From an uncultured Bacteroidales bacterium (GTDB lineage Bacteria; Bacteroidota; Bacteroidia; Bacteroidales; UBA932): a stretch of 64,000 bases of DNA. Under the pieces are notes generated by a model that saw only the letters and a program-made list of their open reading frames with translations, was not told the origin of the DNA and ran no database searches. Location: positions 124,001-188,000 of the forward strand of contig CAJONC010000001.1 in the NCBI GenBank assembly GCA_905235675.1, given 5' to 3'. This document shows positions 1 to 8,204 of the stretch, one piece after another; position 1 is the stretch's first letter; each line of letters begins with the position of its first letter. Made by a program: the position numbers and the translations under genes.

Positions 1-270
1 GAACAGCGCGAATGCCAGTGCGAACATGAAGAACGACAGCGACATGGTGTGCTTGTACCCTATCCTGTTGATTATGGAAGATGCAGGGAAGCTGAACACC
101 AGGAAGGCCAGGAAAGTGGCGGCAATCACCAGATAGCTCTGGGCGGAGTTCAGGTTAAGGTTGTTTTCGAGGAACGGCACGAAGTAGCCGTTGATTCCCG
201 TGGCGAATCCCACGGTGAAGAACATCATCCCTATGAAGGCAAGGGGAACTATGTATTTGTTGCGGGCCAT
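1..270 (-). CDS. Sugar MFS permease, N-terminal part (cut by window start)
   Basis: The first 90 codons of an inner-membrane transporter are present; the rest lies left of the window. The protein starts MARNKYIVPLAFIGMMFF and has hydrophobic helices at about residues 6-27, 43-60 and 74-90. The segment GFATGINGYFVPFLE resembles the first-helix region of the FHS/NagP-GluP class of sugar:proton symporters. The start ATG lies one base downstream of the kinase stop codon, so the two genes are almost certainly co-translated. In context it would carry GlcNAc, MurNAc or a related aminosugar across the inner membrane to the kinase. The exact substrate cannot be told from 90 residues. Confidence 0.8.
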   Translation of the reverse strand, partial: MARNKYIVPLAFIGMMFFTVGFATGINGYFVPFLENNLNLNSAQSYLVIAATFLAFLVFSFPASSIINRIGYKHTMSLSFFMFALAFALF

Positions 271-271
271 T

Positions 272-1120
272 TCAGTTTTCGGTGTGATATTTGACAAGAC
301 CTTCCATCGGAGCCTGGAGTATGGTTCCCATCTTCATTCCGAACTCTTCCACCACATTCTGCAGCAGGGGCTTGAAATAGTATGCGACGGATCCCACAGC
401 GTTGAAGGTATATTTCTGATAATCAGGATAATGCGTCACTATCAGCAGGAAGAACTGACGGAAGGCGTCGGTCACCAGTTCAGGGAAGTAGGGGTCGAAG
501 TCGAGATGCTCGTTGATAAATTTGGCATACTTGGCGCAGAAGCGGTTGGGGAAGGGCTTGGTGTAGATGGTGTCTATGAGCTCTTCGTTGCTCATGCCAA
601 GCTCTCCGGCCACAAGCGCATAAACATTGTCAGGCATATTGTGCCTGATGAAATCGGTAATCATGCGTTTGCCGAGGTTTCCGCCGGAACCCTCGTCCCC
701 GAGTATGAAGCCGCAGGAATCAACGTTCAGGCCCTCGTTGCAACCGTCGTACAGGCAGCTGTTGGCCCCGGTGCCGAGAATGGCGGCAAAGCCGGGCTCG
801 CGCTGCAGCAGCGCCCTGCACGATGCCAGGGTATCCATAGCTATGAAGACCTTCTCCGCTGCGGTGAACACCTCGCGCAGCACGCCCTCCATGAAAGGAT
901 ACTGCATCTCGGTCACGCCCGCCCCGTAGAAATATATCTCGCTGACCTGCAGCGGGTCGAGGGCTGCAGGAAGGTTCTCCCTGATATCGGCCACTATCTG
1001 CGGGCCGGAAATATAGTTGGGATTGTAGCCCTGGCTGAAAAATGATATGCGCTCAGCTCCGTCCCTGCTCACGCAGGCCCATTCGGTCTTGGTAGCGCCG
1101 CTGTCTGCAATCAGTATCAT
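272..1120 (-). CDS. BadF/BadG-type N-acetylhexosamine kinase (GlcNAc/MurNAc kinase)
   Basis: A 282-residue cytoplasmic sugar kinase of the BadF/BadG/BcrA/BcrD ASKHA ATPase family. The N-terminal phosphate-binding loop ADSGATKTEW (residues 5-14) and the internal ATP-site stretch AAILGTGANSC followed by GFILGDEGSGG are typical of GlcNAc kinases and of the MurNAc kinase MurK of Tannerella and other Bacteroidota. It lies three bases after the GHL10-like gene and one base before a sugar permease, in the same operon as a MurQ-type etherase. The expected role is ATP-dependent 6-phosphorylation of imported GlcNAc and/or MurNAc, giving the substrate for MurQ. Which sugar is preferred cannot be read from the sequence. 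Length is normal for the family. Confidence 0.87.
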   Translation of the reverse strand: MILIADSGATKTEWACVSRDGAERISFFSQGYNPNYISGPQIVADIRENLPAALDPLQVSEIYFYGAGVTEMQYPFMEGVLREVFTAAEKVFIAMDTLASCRALLQREPGFAAILGTGANSCLYDGCNEGLNVDSCGFILGDEGSGGNLGKRMITDFIRHNMPDNVYALVAGELGMSNEELIDTIYTKPFPNRFCAKYAKFINEHLDFDPYFPELVTDAFRQFFLLIVTHYPDYQKYTFNAVGSVAYYFKPLLQNVVEEFGMKMGTILQAPMEGLVKYHTEN

Positions 1121-1123
1121 CTG

Positions 1124-2017
1124 TTATTTTTCTTTGCTGTATTCACTTAACGGGTTCAGGTCGGGAAGTTCCCCGAGGCCGTAACGGAAAAGCACTACGC
1201 CCTCGGCGTTGGTTTCCTTCATCATCATCTCGCAGTCGGTGTAGATGCCTTCCGCATCCATGGGCACCACTTTCTGCTCGTCGGTATCGACATAGGTCGT
1301 GAGGCCTGCCCAGACCTTGGCGGGAGCGCCCTTGGCGGCGAAGTGGTCGGCCACCATCTTCCCCCATTCGGCTCCGCCCTTGCGGTAGGAGTCGCAGTGG
1401 AAGTAAATCATGGGCATCAGTATGTCGAGATACTGCCCCATCTGGGCGGGATCCTGTCCGTAGTAGTATTCGCTGTCGGGTTCGGGCATCAGTGCCGCGG
1501 AAAGTATGATTTTCGGATTCACCGCCTTGGTGGCAACATTTATCTGGCGGCAGAACTCGGTGACGCAGCCTGTAGCTGTAATCTCTTCGGAAGGATTGTG
1601 CTTGTGGGCGGTGCCTCCGAAACGGATATAGTCGAGATGTATGCCGTCCACGCCGTAGTTCACATACCGCACGGCCCTTTCTATGACCTCGTCGAAATAC
1701 TCCTGCTTGTAACGGTTGAGCGAATCGTCCACGGGATTTATCCATTTCCCTTCCTTGTAGAAGGCCTGGAACCAGATATGAACCTTCATTCCCCTGCCCT
1801 GGGCCTCATGGATGAAGGCAAGGGTGGAGTCCATGCCATGGCGCTCGAAGGCAACCTCGTGAAGTATGATATTGTCTATGGCCTTTGAATGGAGTTCATC
1901 GAGATCCACTTCATTCATGAATTTCGACCAGAGCCAGATGCCGTTGGTGTTGACAGGAGCCTGCTTGCAGGAAACGAGGGCTGCAGCGAGGAGAATTGCG
2001 GCGAAAAACTTTTTCAT
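1124..2017 (-). CDS. GHL10-like TIM-barrel glycosidase lipoprotein (short form)
   Basis: A 297-residue lipoprotein with its lipobox ending at Cys17 (ALVSC). The rest is one TIM-barrel domain of the glycosyl-hydrolase-like family 10 type. Its hallmark is GVDGIHLDYIRFGG (residues 122-135), followed by LSAALMPEPDSEYYYGQD and DILMPMIY. Escherichia coli DigH (formerly YddW), a glycosidase acting on peptidoglycan strands without stem peptides, belongs to this broad family. It is a paralogue of the C-terminal half of the 6862-8199 gene, sharing for example GKWINP and DYIRFGGTA. As a lipid-anchored enzyme of this operon it probably cleaves an aminosugar polymer outside the cytoplasm. Substrate and catalytic residues are inferred; Asp124 and Asp129 are candidates. 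Confidence 0.75.
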   Translation of the reverse strand: MKKFFAAILLAAALVSCKQAPVNTNGIWLWSKFMNEVDLDELHSKAIDNIILHEVAFERHGMDSTLAFIHEAQGRGMKVHIWFQAFYKEGKWINPVDDSLNRYKQEYFDEVIERAVRYVNYGVDGIHLDYIRFGGTAHKHNPSEEITATGCVTEFCRQINVATKAVNPKIILSAALMPEPDSEYYYGQDPAQMGQYLDILMPMIYFHCDSYRKGGAEWGKMVADHFAAKGAPAKVWAGLTTYVDTDEQKVVPMDAEGIYTDCEMMMKETNAEGVVLFRYGLGELPDLNPLSEYSKEK

Positions 2018-2038
2018 ATTTGCTGGATTGTATTATCG

Positions 2039-3145
2039 TCAGAAAGGAAGTTCGTTGTAGCGTCCGTTGAATTTCTGCATTCCCTTCCATACAGGATTGC
2101 CCATGGTGGCGCTGTTGTTGGAAGGGTCGCAAACCCACCAGCGGGTTCCGTCCCAGATTTCGGGAATCACATGACCTATGACTCCGCTGCTGAAATAGCA
2201 CTGGCCGTGCATATAGCGGGCGGGGATGCCTGCGGCGCGGCACATTGCGAGCGTGGCGTGGGTGAGGTCGCAGCAATTTCCGCCTTTGGCCTGGATGGTC
2301 TTGACCGATCCCTTGCGCGTATTGGAATAATCCTCCCATTCCCATTCATTGCGGGCATACTCGAAAATCGCTTTGACTTTCTGGTACTGGGTGGCGTTCT
2401 CCGGAAGTCCGGAAAGGGCCGCATCCTTAGCTGCAATCACCTCGGCATTGTCCGTTTCGCAGTAGTTGACCTTGCGCAGATAGTCCGATCCCCAGGTGCA
2501 GACCTTGTCGGGGAAGCTGGAATTATGCTTGTAATAATGGAATACGCGGCAGAGCGCTGCGCCGTAGTCGGCCGAGATAAGATTGCCTATATACTTGACT
2601 CCGTCCTTGAAAGGAGTGTCGTAGCTGTAAGTGAAAGTGCTGTCCGCGCCGCGGGAAGGGCAGGTTATAGTACCGAAATTCACATAGTTGGGCATGGCTC
2701 CGTTCTTTTCGCCGTAAGCATAGGCTTTGTCGATGGCCCAGGTAAGCGCTTCGAGGGAAATGCTGTCCTGCTCGAAAGTATTGTTGGCCTTGCTGCTCCC
2801 CCAGCCCATTCGTACAGGCATGTCAATCTCCTCCAGCTCCCAGTTCTCGGGATCTTCCTGTATCTTCTTGAGCAGCAGGCATGCGGCGGCCATGTACTGG
2901 CCCCTGCCATAGGATACGCCTTCAACCTTCACCGAGGCGGGAAGCGCATCGGTTTCCACGAACGTTTCATAGGCTTTCGCAAGCTCCTCGACGAAATAAC
3001 CGTTGAAGTGGCTGGCGGTGAATTCCTTGTTCACGTCCACTTCCGGTTCCACTTCCGGTTCGGGTTCTTCGTTGTTGTTTTTATTGCAGGCGCAGGCTGC
3101 GGCAATCAGGCTGAAGGCCATTGCACAAAAGATAAATTTCTTCAT
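2039..3145 (-). CDS. Transglutaminase-like cysteine peptidase lipoprotein with pseudomurein-binding-like repeats
   Basis: A 368-residue lipoprotein (Cys18 or Cys20), then an acidic Glu/Pro linker and three segments resembling pseudomurein-binding repeats. These centre on LPASVKVEGVSYGRGQYM (69-85), MPNYVNFGTI (151-160) and FPDKVCTWGSDYL (211-223). The C-terminal domain is a transglutaminase/papain-like fold with a full triad: Cys291 in GGNCCDLTH, His325 in GHVIPEI and Asp340 in WWVCDPSNN. From memory of the families, this order of repeats plus transglutaminase core, and the stretch AAGIPARYMHGQCYFSSG, most resemble secreted proteins of Methanobacteriales and the pseudomurein endoisopeptidases PeiW/PeiP. 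The expected activity is cleavage of an amide or isopeptide bond in a cell-wall peptide. It sits 21 bases upstream of the short GHL10-like gene in the same operon. Confidence 0.78.
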   Translation of the reverse strand: MKKFIFCAMAFSLIAAACACNKNNNEEPEPEVEPEVDVNKEFTASHFNGYFVEELAKAYETFVETDALPASVKVEGVSYGRGQYMAAACLLLKKIQEDPENWELEEIDMPVRMGWGSSKANNTFEQDSISLEALTWAIDKAYAYGEKNGAMPNYVNFGTITCPSRGADSTFTYSYDTPFKDGVKYIGNLISADYGAALCRVFHYYKHNSSFPDKVCTWGSDYLRKVNYCETDNAEVIAAKDAALSGLPENATQYQKVKAIFEYARNEWEWEDYSNTRKGSVKTIQAKGGNCCDLTHATLAMCRAAGIPARYMHGQCYFSSGVIGHVIPEIWDGTRWWVCDPSNNSATMGNPVWKGMQKFNGRYNELPF

Positions 3146-3211
3146 GGCTACAAATGTTGTTTTCCGGGAACCGCGGGGGCGGTCAGGCCCCCACGGTCAA
3201 AAGATCAGCAA

Positions 3212-6200
3212 TTATTCGACAACTTCGAATATGGGGCTGGTAGTGTCTTTGCCCTCCTCGGCGGCTGCTCCTGCGATACGGCATGTGCCTCCGTTGACAG
3301 CAGTCAAAGCCTTGCCGTTATCGGCACGATATGTGCCGGCGCAACGCATGCGTACCTGCATCGTAGTCATGGCCGCGGTGGTGGTGAATGTTGCATCGAC
3401 AGTGACGTTGGTGGAACCATCGTCAGCCATCTTCACATTGTACTGGAGACTGGTATCTTCCTCTGCAGTGGAGAGTTCCATAGCCGGCTTCCAATCGCTG
3501 CCGTCAAGATACTCGACTACCCAATAACGGGGACCGCTCTTGGATACGCGGGTAATATACTTGATGTGAACTTTTGCACCGGCAGGCTGTACCTTGCCAT
3601 TCGAGAGGGAGAAAAGCCAGTAGTCACCGGTCCAGGGACCGTACACAAAAGGATGTCCGGTACCGCCTACAAGACGTCTGGCATTGTTACCGGTGTCCAA
3701 AGAAGTCTTGTCAACCTGAACATAGGTTATCTTGCCACCTTCGCTAACATTGGAATCGATAAAGAGTCCGCCGTCTCCGGCTGTTTTGTCCTTAATACCG
3801 TCAGTTCCTCCGAAATTGTCCTTATAGGCCTTCATTGCATCTGCAGAGAACTCCCACTCAGCCTTGAAAGGAGTGACCTTGCCTTCGTCGCCGAAGAGTT
3901 CGGTGCGTAGAATCTCGTCCTTCAGGGCGTCAGCCTTTTCGAGCTTGTTGTCCAGCATGTACTTGAAGAAGAATGCGTAGGTAATGAGGGCACGCTGTGC
4001 GCAGAAGCAGCCGTAATATCCGGCAAGCTGTCCGCCGGTATAACCACAAAGGTTGCTGATGGCCCCATTCTTGATAGGATAGTTGAGGCTGCGCATAGAC
4101 CAGTTGTCAAGAGCGTCGACCTTAACCTGGCAAGGTTCGTTGTTGTCCTTGGTTCCCATTACGAAGTGGCCGCCGTTGCCGGTTGTCTCATTGTAAGGGC
4201 TCGTACCCCACTTGTAGTCATGGGTAGCGGGAACTTTCGTTTCACTCATGGCGACTGCGCCTCCAGTGAGGGCGGGGTGGCTGTTCGCACCATTGCTGGC
4301 GGTATAATTGCCGTCGTAACCACGCACAAGCAGATAGCTGCGCAGGGCGGTTTCGAGCATATCGGCGGTATTGTAGGTCTTGTCGCCTACCTTGATGGTC
4401 GTGGTGGAAGGCACATAGTGTGCATTCTTAACATTCCAGTCGCCGCCGCTGTAGTTCTCACCCTTGAGCATGTCGATGGTTCCGGTAGTATTCTCCCAGA
4501 TATCGAGAATCTTCACGTATTCCTCTGCGAAGTCCTTGATGGTGGACGGAGTTTCGATCTTGCTGCCTTCCTCGTCGCCGAAGAGCTCGGACTGGATGAT
4601 GACGTCCGCGCCGAGGCCGTCGGCCTTGTCAAGATTGTTGTCCAGCATGTACTTGAAGAAGAACGCGTAGGTGATGAGGGCACGCTGTGAGCTGAAGCAG
4701 CCGTAATAGTTGTTGAAAGGATCACGGGGATAGCCGCAGAGGTTGGTGATAGGCTTGCCGCCACTGTAGTTCAGCGAACGCTGGGCCCAGTTGTCGAGGA
4801 TGAGAGGATCAACCTGGCAGTGAATCTCCTTGGTGCCGTCCCACTTGAACAGGTGGCCGCCGTTTCCGGTATTTGCACCGGTTGTTGCGTTGTAGGAACC
4901 GGACTCGTTGAAAGGATTAGCGCCCCAGGTGTATCCGTGAGCCTCAGGAACGGTGGTCTCGCTCATTGCCTTTGCACCGTCGGTAAGCGTGGCGATCTTG
5001 CCTGCGCCATAGTTCTTGGTGTCGAGGCCGTCATAGCCGCGGACGAGCAGGTAGCTGCGGAGGGCAAGCTCGAGCATGTCAGCGGTATTGTACTCCCTGG
5101 TACCTACGGTGATGGTGGTGGTGGAAGGAACGTAGTGGGCGTTCTCGACATTGTTGCTGCCGCCCTCATATTTTTCGCCATTCACCATGTCGATGGTGCC
5201 GGTGGTGGTGGCCCAGACGTCGAGAATCTTTACATATTCCTGAGCAAATTCCTTGATGGTAGCCTTGTTGGGCTCTACCCATTCAGCCTGCTTCACCAGG
5301 ATTTCAGCTCCGTCGGTGACGTTGCCGCCCTTGATGAGAACCTTGCCTTCGCGGGCATCTCCCTTGTTCTCGGCAACGCTGACCTTCACGGAGATGGTGC
5401 CGGCTTCGCCGGAAGCGGGATTTACGGTAATCCAGCTGTCGCTGGTCTCTGCAGTCCACGCAGCCTTGGCAACGAAGACGGCTTCCTTTTCATCAGCCGC
5501 ACAGTCGAATTCAAGTTCTTCGGTCTTGACCTGGATGTCCTTGTCGTTGTTTGCGGTATCGAGTCCGAAGAGTTCGGAACGGATGGCTACGGTTTCGTCA
5601 AGCTCTGCTGCGCTGTCGAGATTGTTGTCCAGCATGTACTTGAAGAAGAATGCATAGGTCAGCAGGGCACGGCCCGAGCTGAAGCATCCGCCGTAGTTGT
5701 TGATGGGATCGCGGGGATAGGTGCAGAAGTTGGAGAACTTCATGTCGTTGCCGAACGAGTAGTTCAGGGCACGCTGGGCCCAGTTGTCAAGTATAATGGG
5801 GTCAACCTGTCCGTAAACCTCCAATCCGTCCACCTTCTTGTAGAGATAGCCGCCGTTGCTGGTCTCTATCAACGGCATGTTCCATCCGAATCCGTGGGAT
5901 TCGGGAGCGATGGCGCTCATCTTGACCGGAGTCACATCGGGGAATGTGCCGTAACCGACACCGTCGGTGTCATTGCCGTCGTAACCGCGGAGGAGCAGGT
6001 AGCTGCGGAGGGCAATCTCGAGCATGTCGCCGGTGGAAAGCACTTTGTCACCGAACGAAATCACGAAATCGTTGGGTACATAGTGGGCGTTCTCAACGAT
6101 ATCTTTATCTTCGTCTTCGGCAAGTTCCCAGTTGGAAAGCCTGTCAAGAGTGCCGACATTCTTCTCCCATTCGTCGATGACCTTCACATATTCCTGTGCG

Positions 6201-6808
6201 AAGGCCTTGATGGAATTGCCCGAGCCCTGGTAACCTACGGAAACCTCGCTGTCGAGCTTGCCGTTTTTCTTGTAGCTGGCGAGCTCGCGGGTAATCGCAA
6301 GCGTGGCGCGGTTGGTCGAGAAGGCGATTGCGGTGTTGTTGCGGGTGAAGTTGGTCTGGTTGGGAACCTGGAGGTCCGAAGCCATACGTGCAAGCATCCT
6401 GGTTGCAACGTTCACCAGGTCTTCGGTTTCATCGCCGTTCTTGGGACCGTTCGCAACTGCCATGGTCTCTCTGTCATAGCTGTCCTTGTCGGGACTGGAG
6501 GCCGGTTTGTAAGTGACGACGGTGATGTCGCCCTTGTCTCCGGCATTGATGTTGACCAGGGCCTTGCAAATGGCGAACTGGTACTCAGGAGTTGAGAAAT
6601 CACGGGTGCCGACTTTGAAAGTCTCGGGCAATTTCTCATTTTCTTCCCAAGCTGCGTACGCAGCGGAAGCGGCATCTACAACTTCTGCAAGGGTAACGGT
6701 AACAGAGCCTGAAGGTTGAGGTTCAGGTTCTTCCTTACTGTTGTTACAACCAGTGAACAACACTGCCACAGAAGCAAATGCCATCAGAAAAAAACGAAAT
6801 TTTTTCAT
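3212..6808 (-). CDS. Large repeat lipoprotein: PMBR-like segment, three ~220-residue repeats, BACON domain, C-terminal beta domain
   Basis: A 1198-residue lipoprotein (lipobox LFTGC, Cys21), probably on the cell surface. Residues 35-90 resemble a pseudomurein-binding repeat (KLPETFKVGTRDFSTPEYQF). Three homologous repeats follow at about 198-418, 516-750 and 756-971. Each starts like IKDFAEEYVKILDIW and holds a PMBR-like core (NAHYVPSTTTIKVG, then ADMLELALRSYLL), a GNGGHL-like stretch, a NWAQRSLNY motif, a conserved Cys pair around YPRDPFNNYYGCFSSQRAL, and a helix AFFFKYMLDN. A BACON-like domain (about 425-512; WTAETSDSWITVNPASGEAG) is inserted between repeats 1 and 2. Residues 972-1198 form a separate, probably beta-rich domain. 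No catalytic motif is recognised. The likely role is a glycan-binding surface protein of the operon. The function of the 220-residue repeat is unknown to me. Confidence 0.7.
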   Translation of the reverse strand: MKKFRFFLMAFASVAVLFTGCNNSKEEPEPQPSGSVTVTLAEVVDAASAAYAAWEENEKLPETFKVGTRDFSTPEYQFAICKALVNINAGDKGDITVVTYKPASSPDKDSYDRETMAVANGPKNGDETEDLVNVATRMLARMASDLQVPNQTNFTRNNTAIAFSTNRATLAITRELASYKKNGKLDSEVSVGYQGSGNSIKAFAQEYVKVIDEWEKNVGTLDRLSNWELAEDEDKDIVENAHYVPNDFVISFGDKVLSTGDMLEIALRSYLLLRGYDGNDTDGVGYGTFPDVTPVKMSAIAPESHGFGWNMPLIETSNGGYLYKKVDGLEVYGQVDPIILDNWAQRALNYSFGNDMKFSNFCTYPRDPINNYGGCFSSGRALLTYAFFFKYMLDNNLDSAAELDETVAIRSELFGLDTANNDKDIQVKTEELEFDCAADEKEAVFVAKAAWTAETSDSWITVNPASGEAGTISVKVSVAENKGDAREGKVLIKGGNVTDGAEILVKQAEWVEPNKATIKEFAQEYVKILDVWATTTGTIDMVNGEKYEGGSNNVENAHYVPSTTTITVGTREYNTADMLELALRSYLLVRGYDGLDTKNYGAGKIATLTDGAKAMSETTVPEAHGYTWGANPFNESGSYNATTGANTGNGGHLFKWDGTKEIHCQVDPLILDNWAQRSLNYSGGKPITNLCGYPRDPFNNYYGCFSSQRALITYAFFFKYMLDNNLDKADGLGADVIIQSELFGDEEGSKIETPSTIKDFAEEYVKILDIWENTTGTIDMLKGENYSGGDWNVKNAHYVPSTTTIKVGDKTYNTADMLETALRSYLLVRGYDGNYTASNGANSHPALTGGAVAMSETKVPATHDYKWGTSPYNETTGNGGHFVMGTKDNNEPCQVKVDALDNWSMRSLNYPIKNGAISNLCGYTGGQLAGYYGCFCAQRALITYAFFFKYMLDNKLEKADALKDEILRTELFGDEGKVTPFKAEWEFSADAMKAYKDNFGGTDGIKDKTAGDGGLFIDSNVSEGGKITYVQVDKTSLDTGNNARRLVGGTGHPFVYGPWTGDYWLFSLSNGKVQPAGAKVHIKYITRVSKSGPRYWVVEYLDGSDWKPAMELSTAEEDTSLQYNVKMADDGSTNVTVDATFTTTAAMTTMQVRMRCAGTYRADNGKALTAVNGGTCRIAGAAAEEGKDTTSPIFEVVE

Positions 6809-6861
6809 AAAGCTGTGTTTTTTGATTGGTTAATTGGTTAATAATATTCAGGTTTTTGGTT

Positions 6862-8199
6862 TTATTTCCATAAATCATTGATATCGGGGAATTCCCCAAG
6901 CTGGTACCGGAACAGCACCACGCCGGCGGCGCGGGTATCGGCCATCAGGTCGATGTCCCTGCGGAGCTGCGTGGCCGTCATCCCCTGGTTCGAGGCATTG
7001 TAGGTCTGTATGCCCGACCATGACACTCCTCCCTTCTTTGCAGCCTGGTCCGCGAAATAATTGGACCTGCTCTGGAAAGTATCATCGGAGAAATTGTATG
7101 AGCCGTAACGGTAAATCATGGGCATCAGTATGTGTATATACTCTGCCATCATGTTCGGGGACTGTCCGTAGGTTGCCGTGGAATTGGGCTCGGGCATAAG
7201 GGCGGCGGATGTAACCAGTCCCTCGTCGAAGCTGTCGGTGGTTTCGCGTATCTCGCGGCAGCAGCGGTTCACCGCCCCCACGGAATTGACTTCCCTGTTA
7301 TGGTCGTGCTTGGAAGCCGTGCCGCCGAAACGTATATAATCGAGATGCACGCCTTTTACGCCCCAGGTCCTGATATAACGATCCGCATCGTTTCGGATAC
7401 GCTCGTAAACATCTTCCTTGTATGTCACGTTCTCGTCGTCGATGGGGCTTATCCACTTGCCGCCTTCATAGAAACACTGCATCCATACGTGGGGGACGAG
7501 GTCAATCTCGTCGCAGATACGTATGAATTTCAATGCGTTGCTGTGATAACCGGCGGTTTCGAATCCCGCGAAATTCAGCAGGATATGGTCGTAGCCCTTA
7601 TTCTTGATTTCGCGCAGTTTCGCACCGTCATTTGCAGTAAGGTCGGCAAGGTGCGCTCCCCAGGTCCAGACTGCCGTAGGCTTGTAATTCGAGATGTCGA
7701 AGAGGGCATTCTCCCTGCCGGGGCTGGAATAAGTCACGAGTCGCCAGTCTCCGCTGAGATCGGGTATCCTCTGGTAACTTCCGAAATATCCGAGCGAAGG
7801 CGCTTCCTCTTCAAGGGAGAAAGTGTCGGCCACGTCGGAAGCCGAAGTGCCGAGCACGAGGGTGAAGGGAGTATCCGACGCTATACCGGTCACAAGGCTG
7901 TTGTCGGAGGTGGAAACCACCAGACGGGCCCCTGCTTCCAGGCTGCCCGAAAGGTCCGCAATCTTCTGGCCCTTCAGGTATTTGTCGGTGATGTAAAGTC
8001 CCATGCCCTCGAGGGATACGGTCTCGGTGCCGGTATTTGCTATCTCCACCCAGCTGTCGACTTCACCGGTCTCTTCGTGTGCAGCCACTTCGTTTATCAC
8101 CAGGTAATTCACGGTTTCCGTTTCCGCTTGCTTTTTGTCGCATGAAAGCAGGAAAAGCAGGCAGGCGGGGGTTAACAGAATCAGTTTAAACGTTTTCAT
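6862..8199 (-). CDS. Lamin-tail-domain + GHL10-like glycosidase lipoprotein (long form)
   Basis: A 445-residue lipoprotein (Cys20 in LLSC). Residues about 32-150 form an immunoglobulin-like lamin-tail domain (VINEVAAHEETGEVDSWVEI, later GLYITDKYLKGQ). Residues about 170-445 are a GHL10-like TIM barrel with GVKGVHLDYIRFGGTASKHD, TSAALMPEPNSTATYGQ and HILMPMIYRYG. The barrel is clearly homologous to the whole 1124-2017 product, so the operon holds a duplicated glycosidase, one copy with an extra adhesion-type domain. It ends 53 bases upstream of the repeat lipoprotein and begins five bases after murQ. A role in cutting an aminosugar backbone at the cell surface or periplasm is inferred from DigH-type relatives and context. 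Confidence 0.75.
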   Translation of the reverse strand: MKTFKLILLTPACLLFLLSCDKKQAETETVNYLVINEVAAHEETGEVDSWVEIANTGTETVSLEGMGLYITDKYLKGQKIADLSGSLEAGARLVVSTSDNSLVTGIASDTPFTLVLGTSASDVADTFSLEEEAPSLGYFGSYQRIPDLSGDWRLVTYSSPGRENALFDISNYKPTAVWTWGAHLADLTANDGAKLREIKNKGYDHILLNFAGFETAGYHSNALKFIRICDEIDLVPHVWMQCFYEGGKWISPIDDENVTYKEDVYERIRNDADRYIRTWGVKGVHLDYIRFGGTASKHDHNREVNSVGAVNRCCREIRETTDSFDEGLVTSAALMPEPNSTATYGQSPNMMAEYIHILMPMIYRYGSYNFSDDTFQSRSNYFADQAAKKGGVSWSGIQTYNASNQGMTATQLRRDIDLMADTRAAGVVLFRYQLGEFPDINDLWK

Positions 8200-8204
8200 G
8201 CTTA

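Noticed and set aside
2039..3145. Firm assignment of the PUL substrate as archaeal pseudomurein
   Set aside because: PMBR-like repeats and the transglutaminase fold point that way, but MurQ acts on muramic acid, which pseudomurein lacks; murein remains at least as likely, so the substrate is left open.
3895..6222. Repeated DNA in the large lipoprotein as an assembly duplication
   Set aside because: The three repeats differ at many residues and one junction holds a BACON domain, so they are diverged protein repeats rather than an assembly artefact.
4820..6595. 591-codon open frame on the plus strand, and other long antisense frames (for example 1889-3910, 29196-31424, 50767-53184, and 21041-23299 on the minus strand)
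   Set aside because: Each lies opposite a clearly recognisable gene, has no domain or start context of its own, and shows composition typical of the reverse complement of GC-rich coding sequence.
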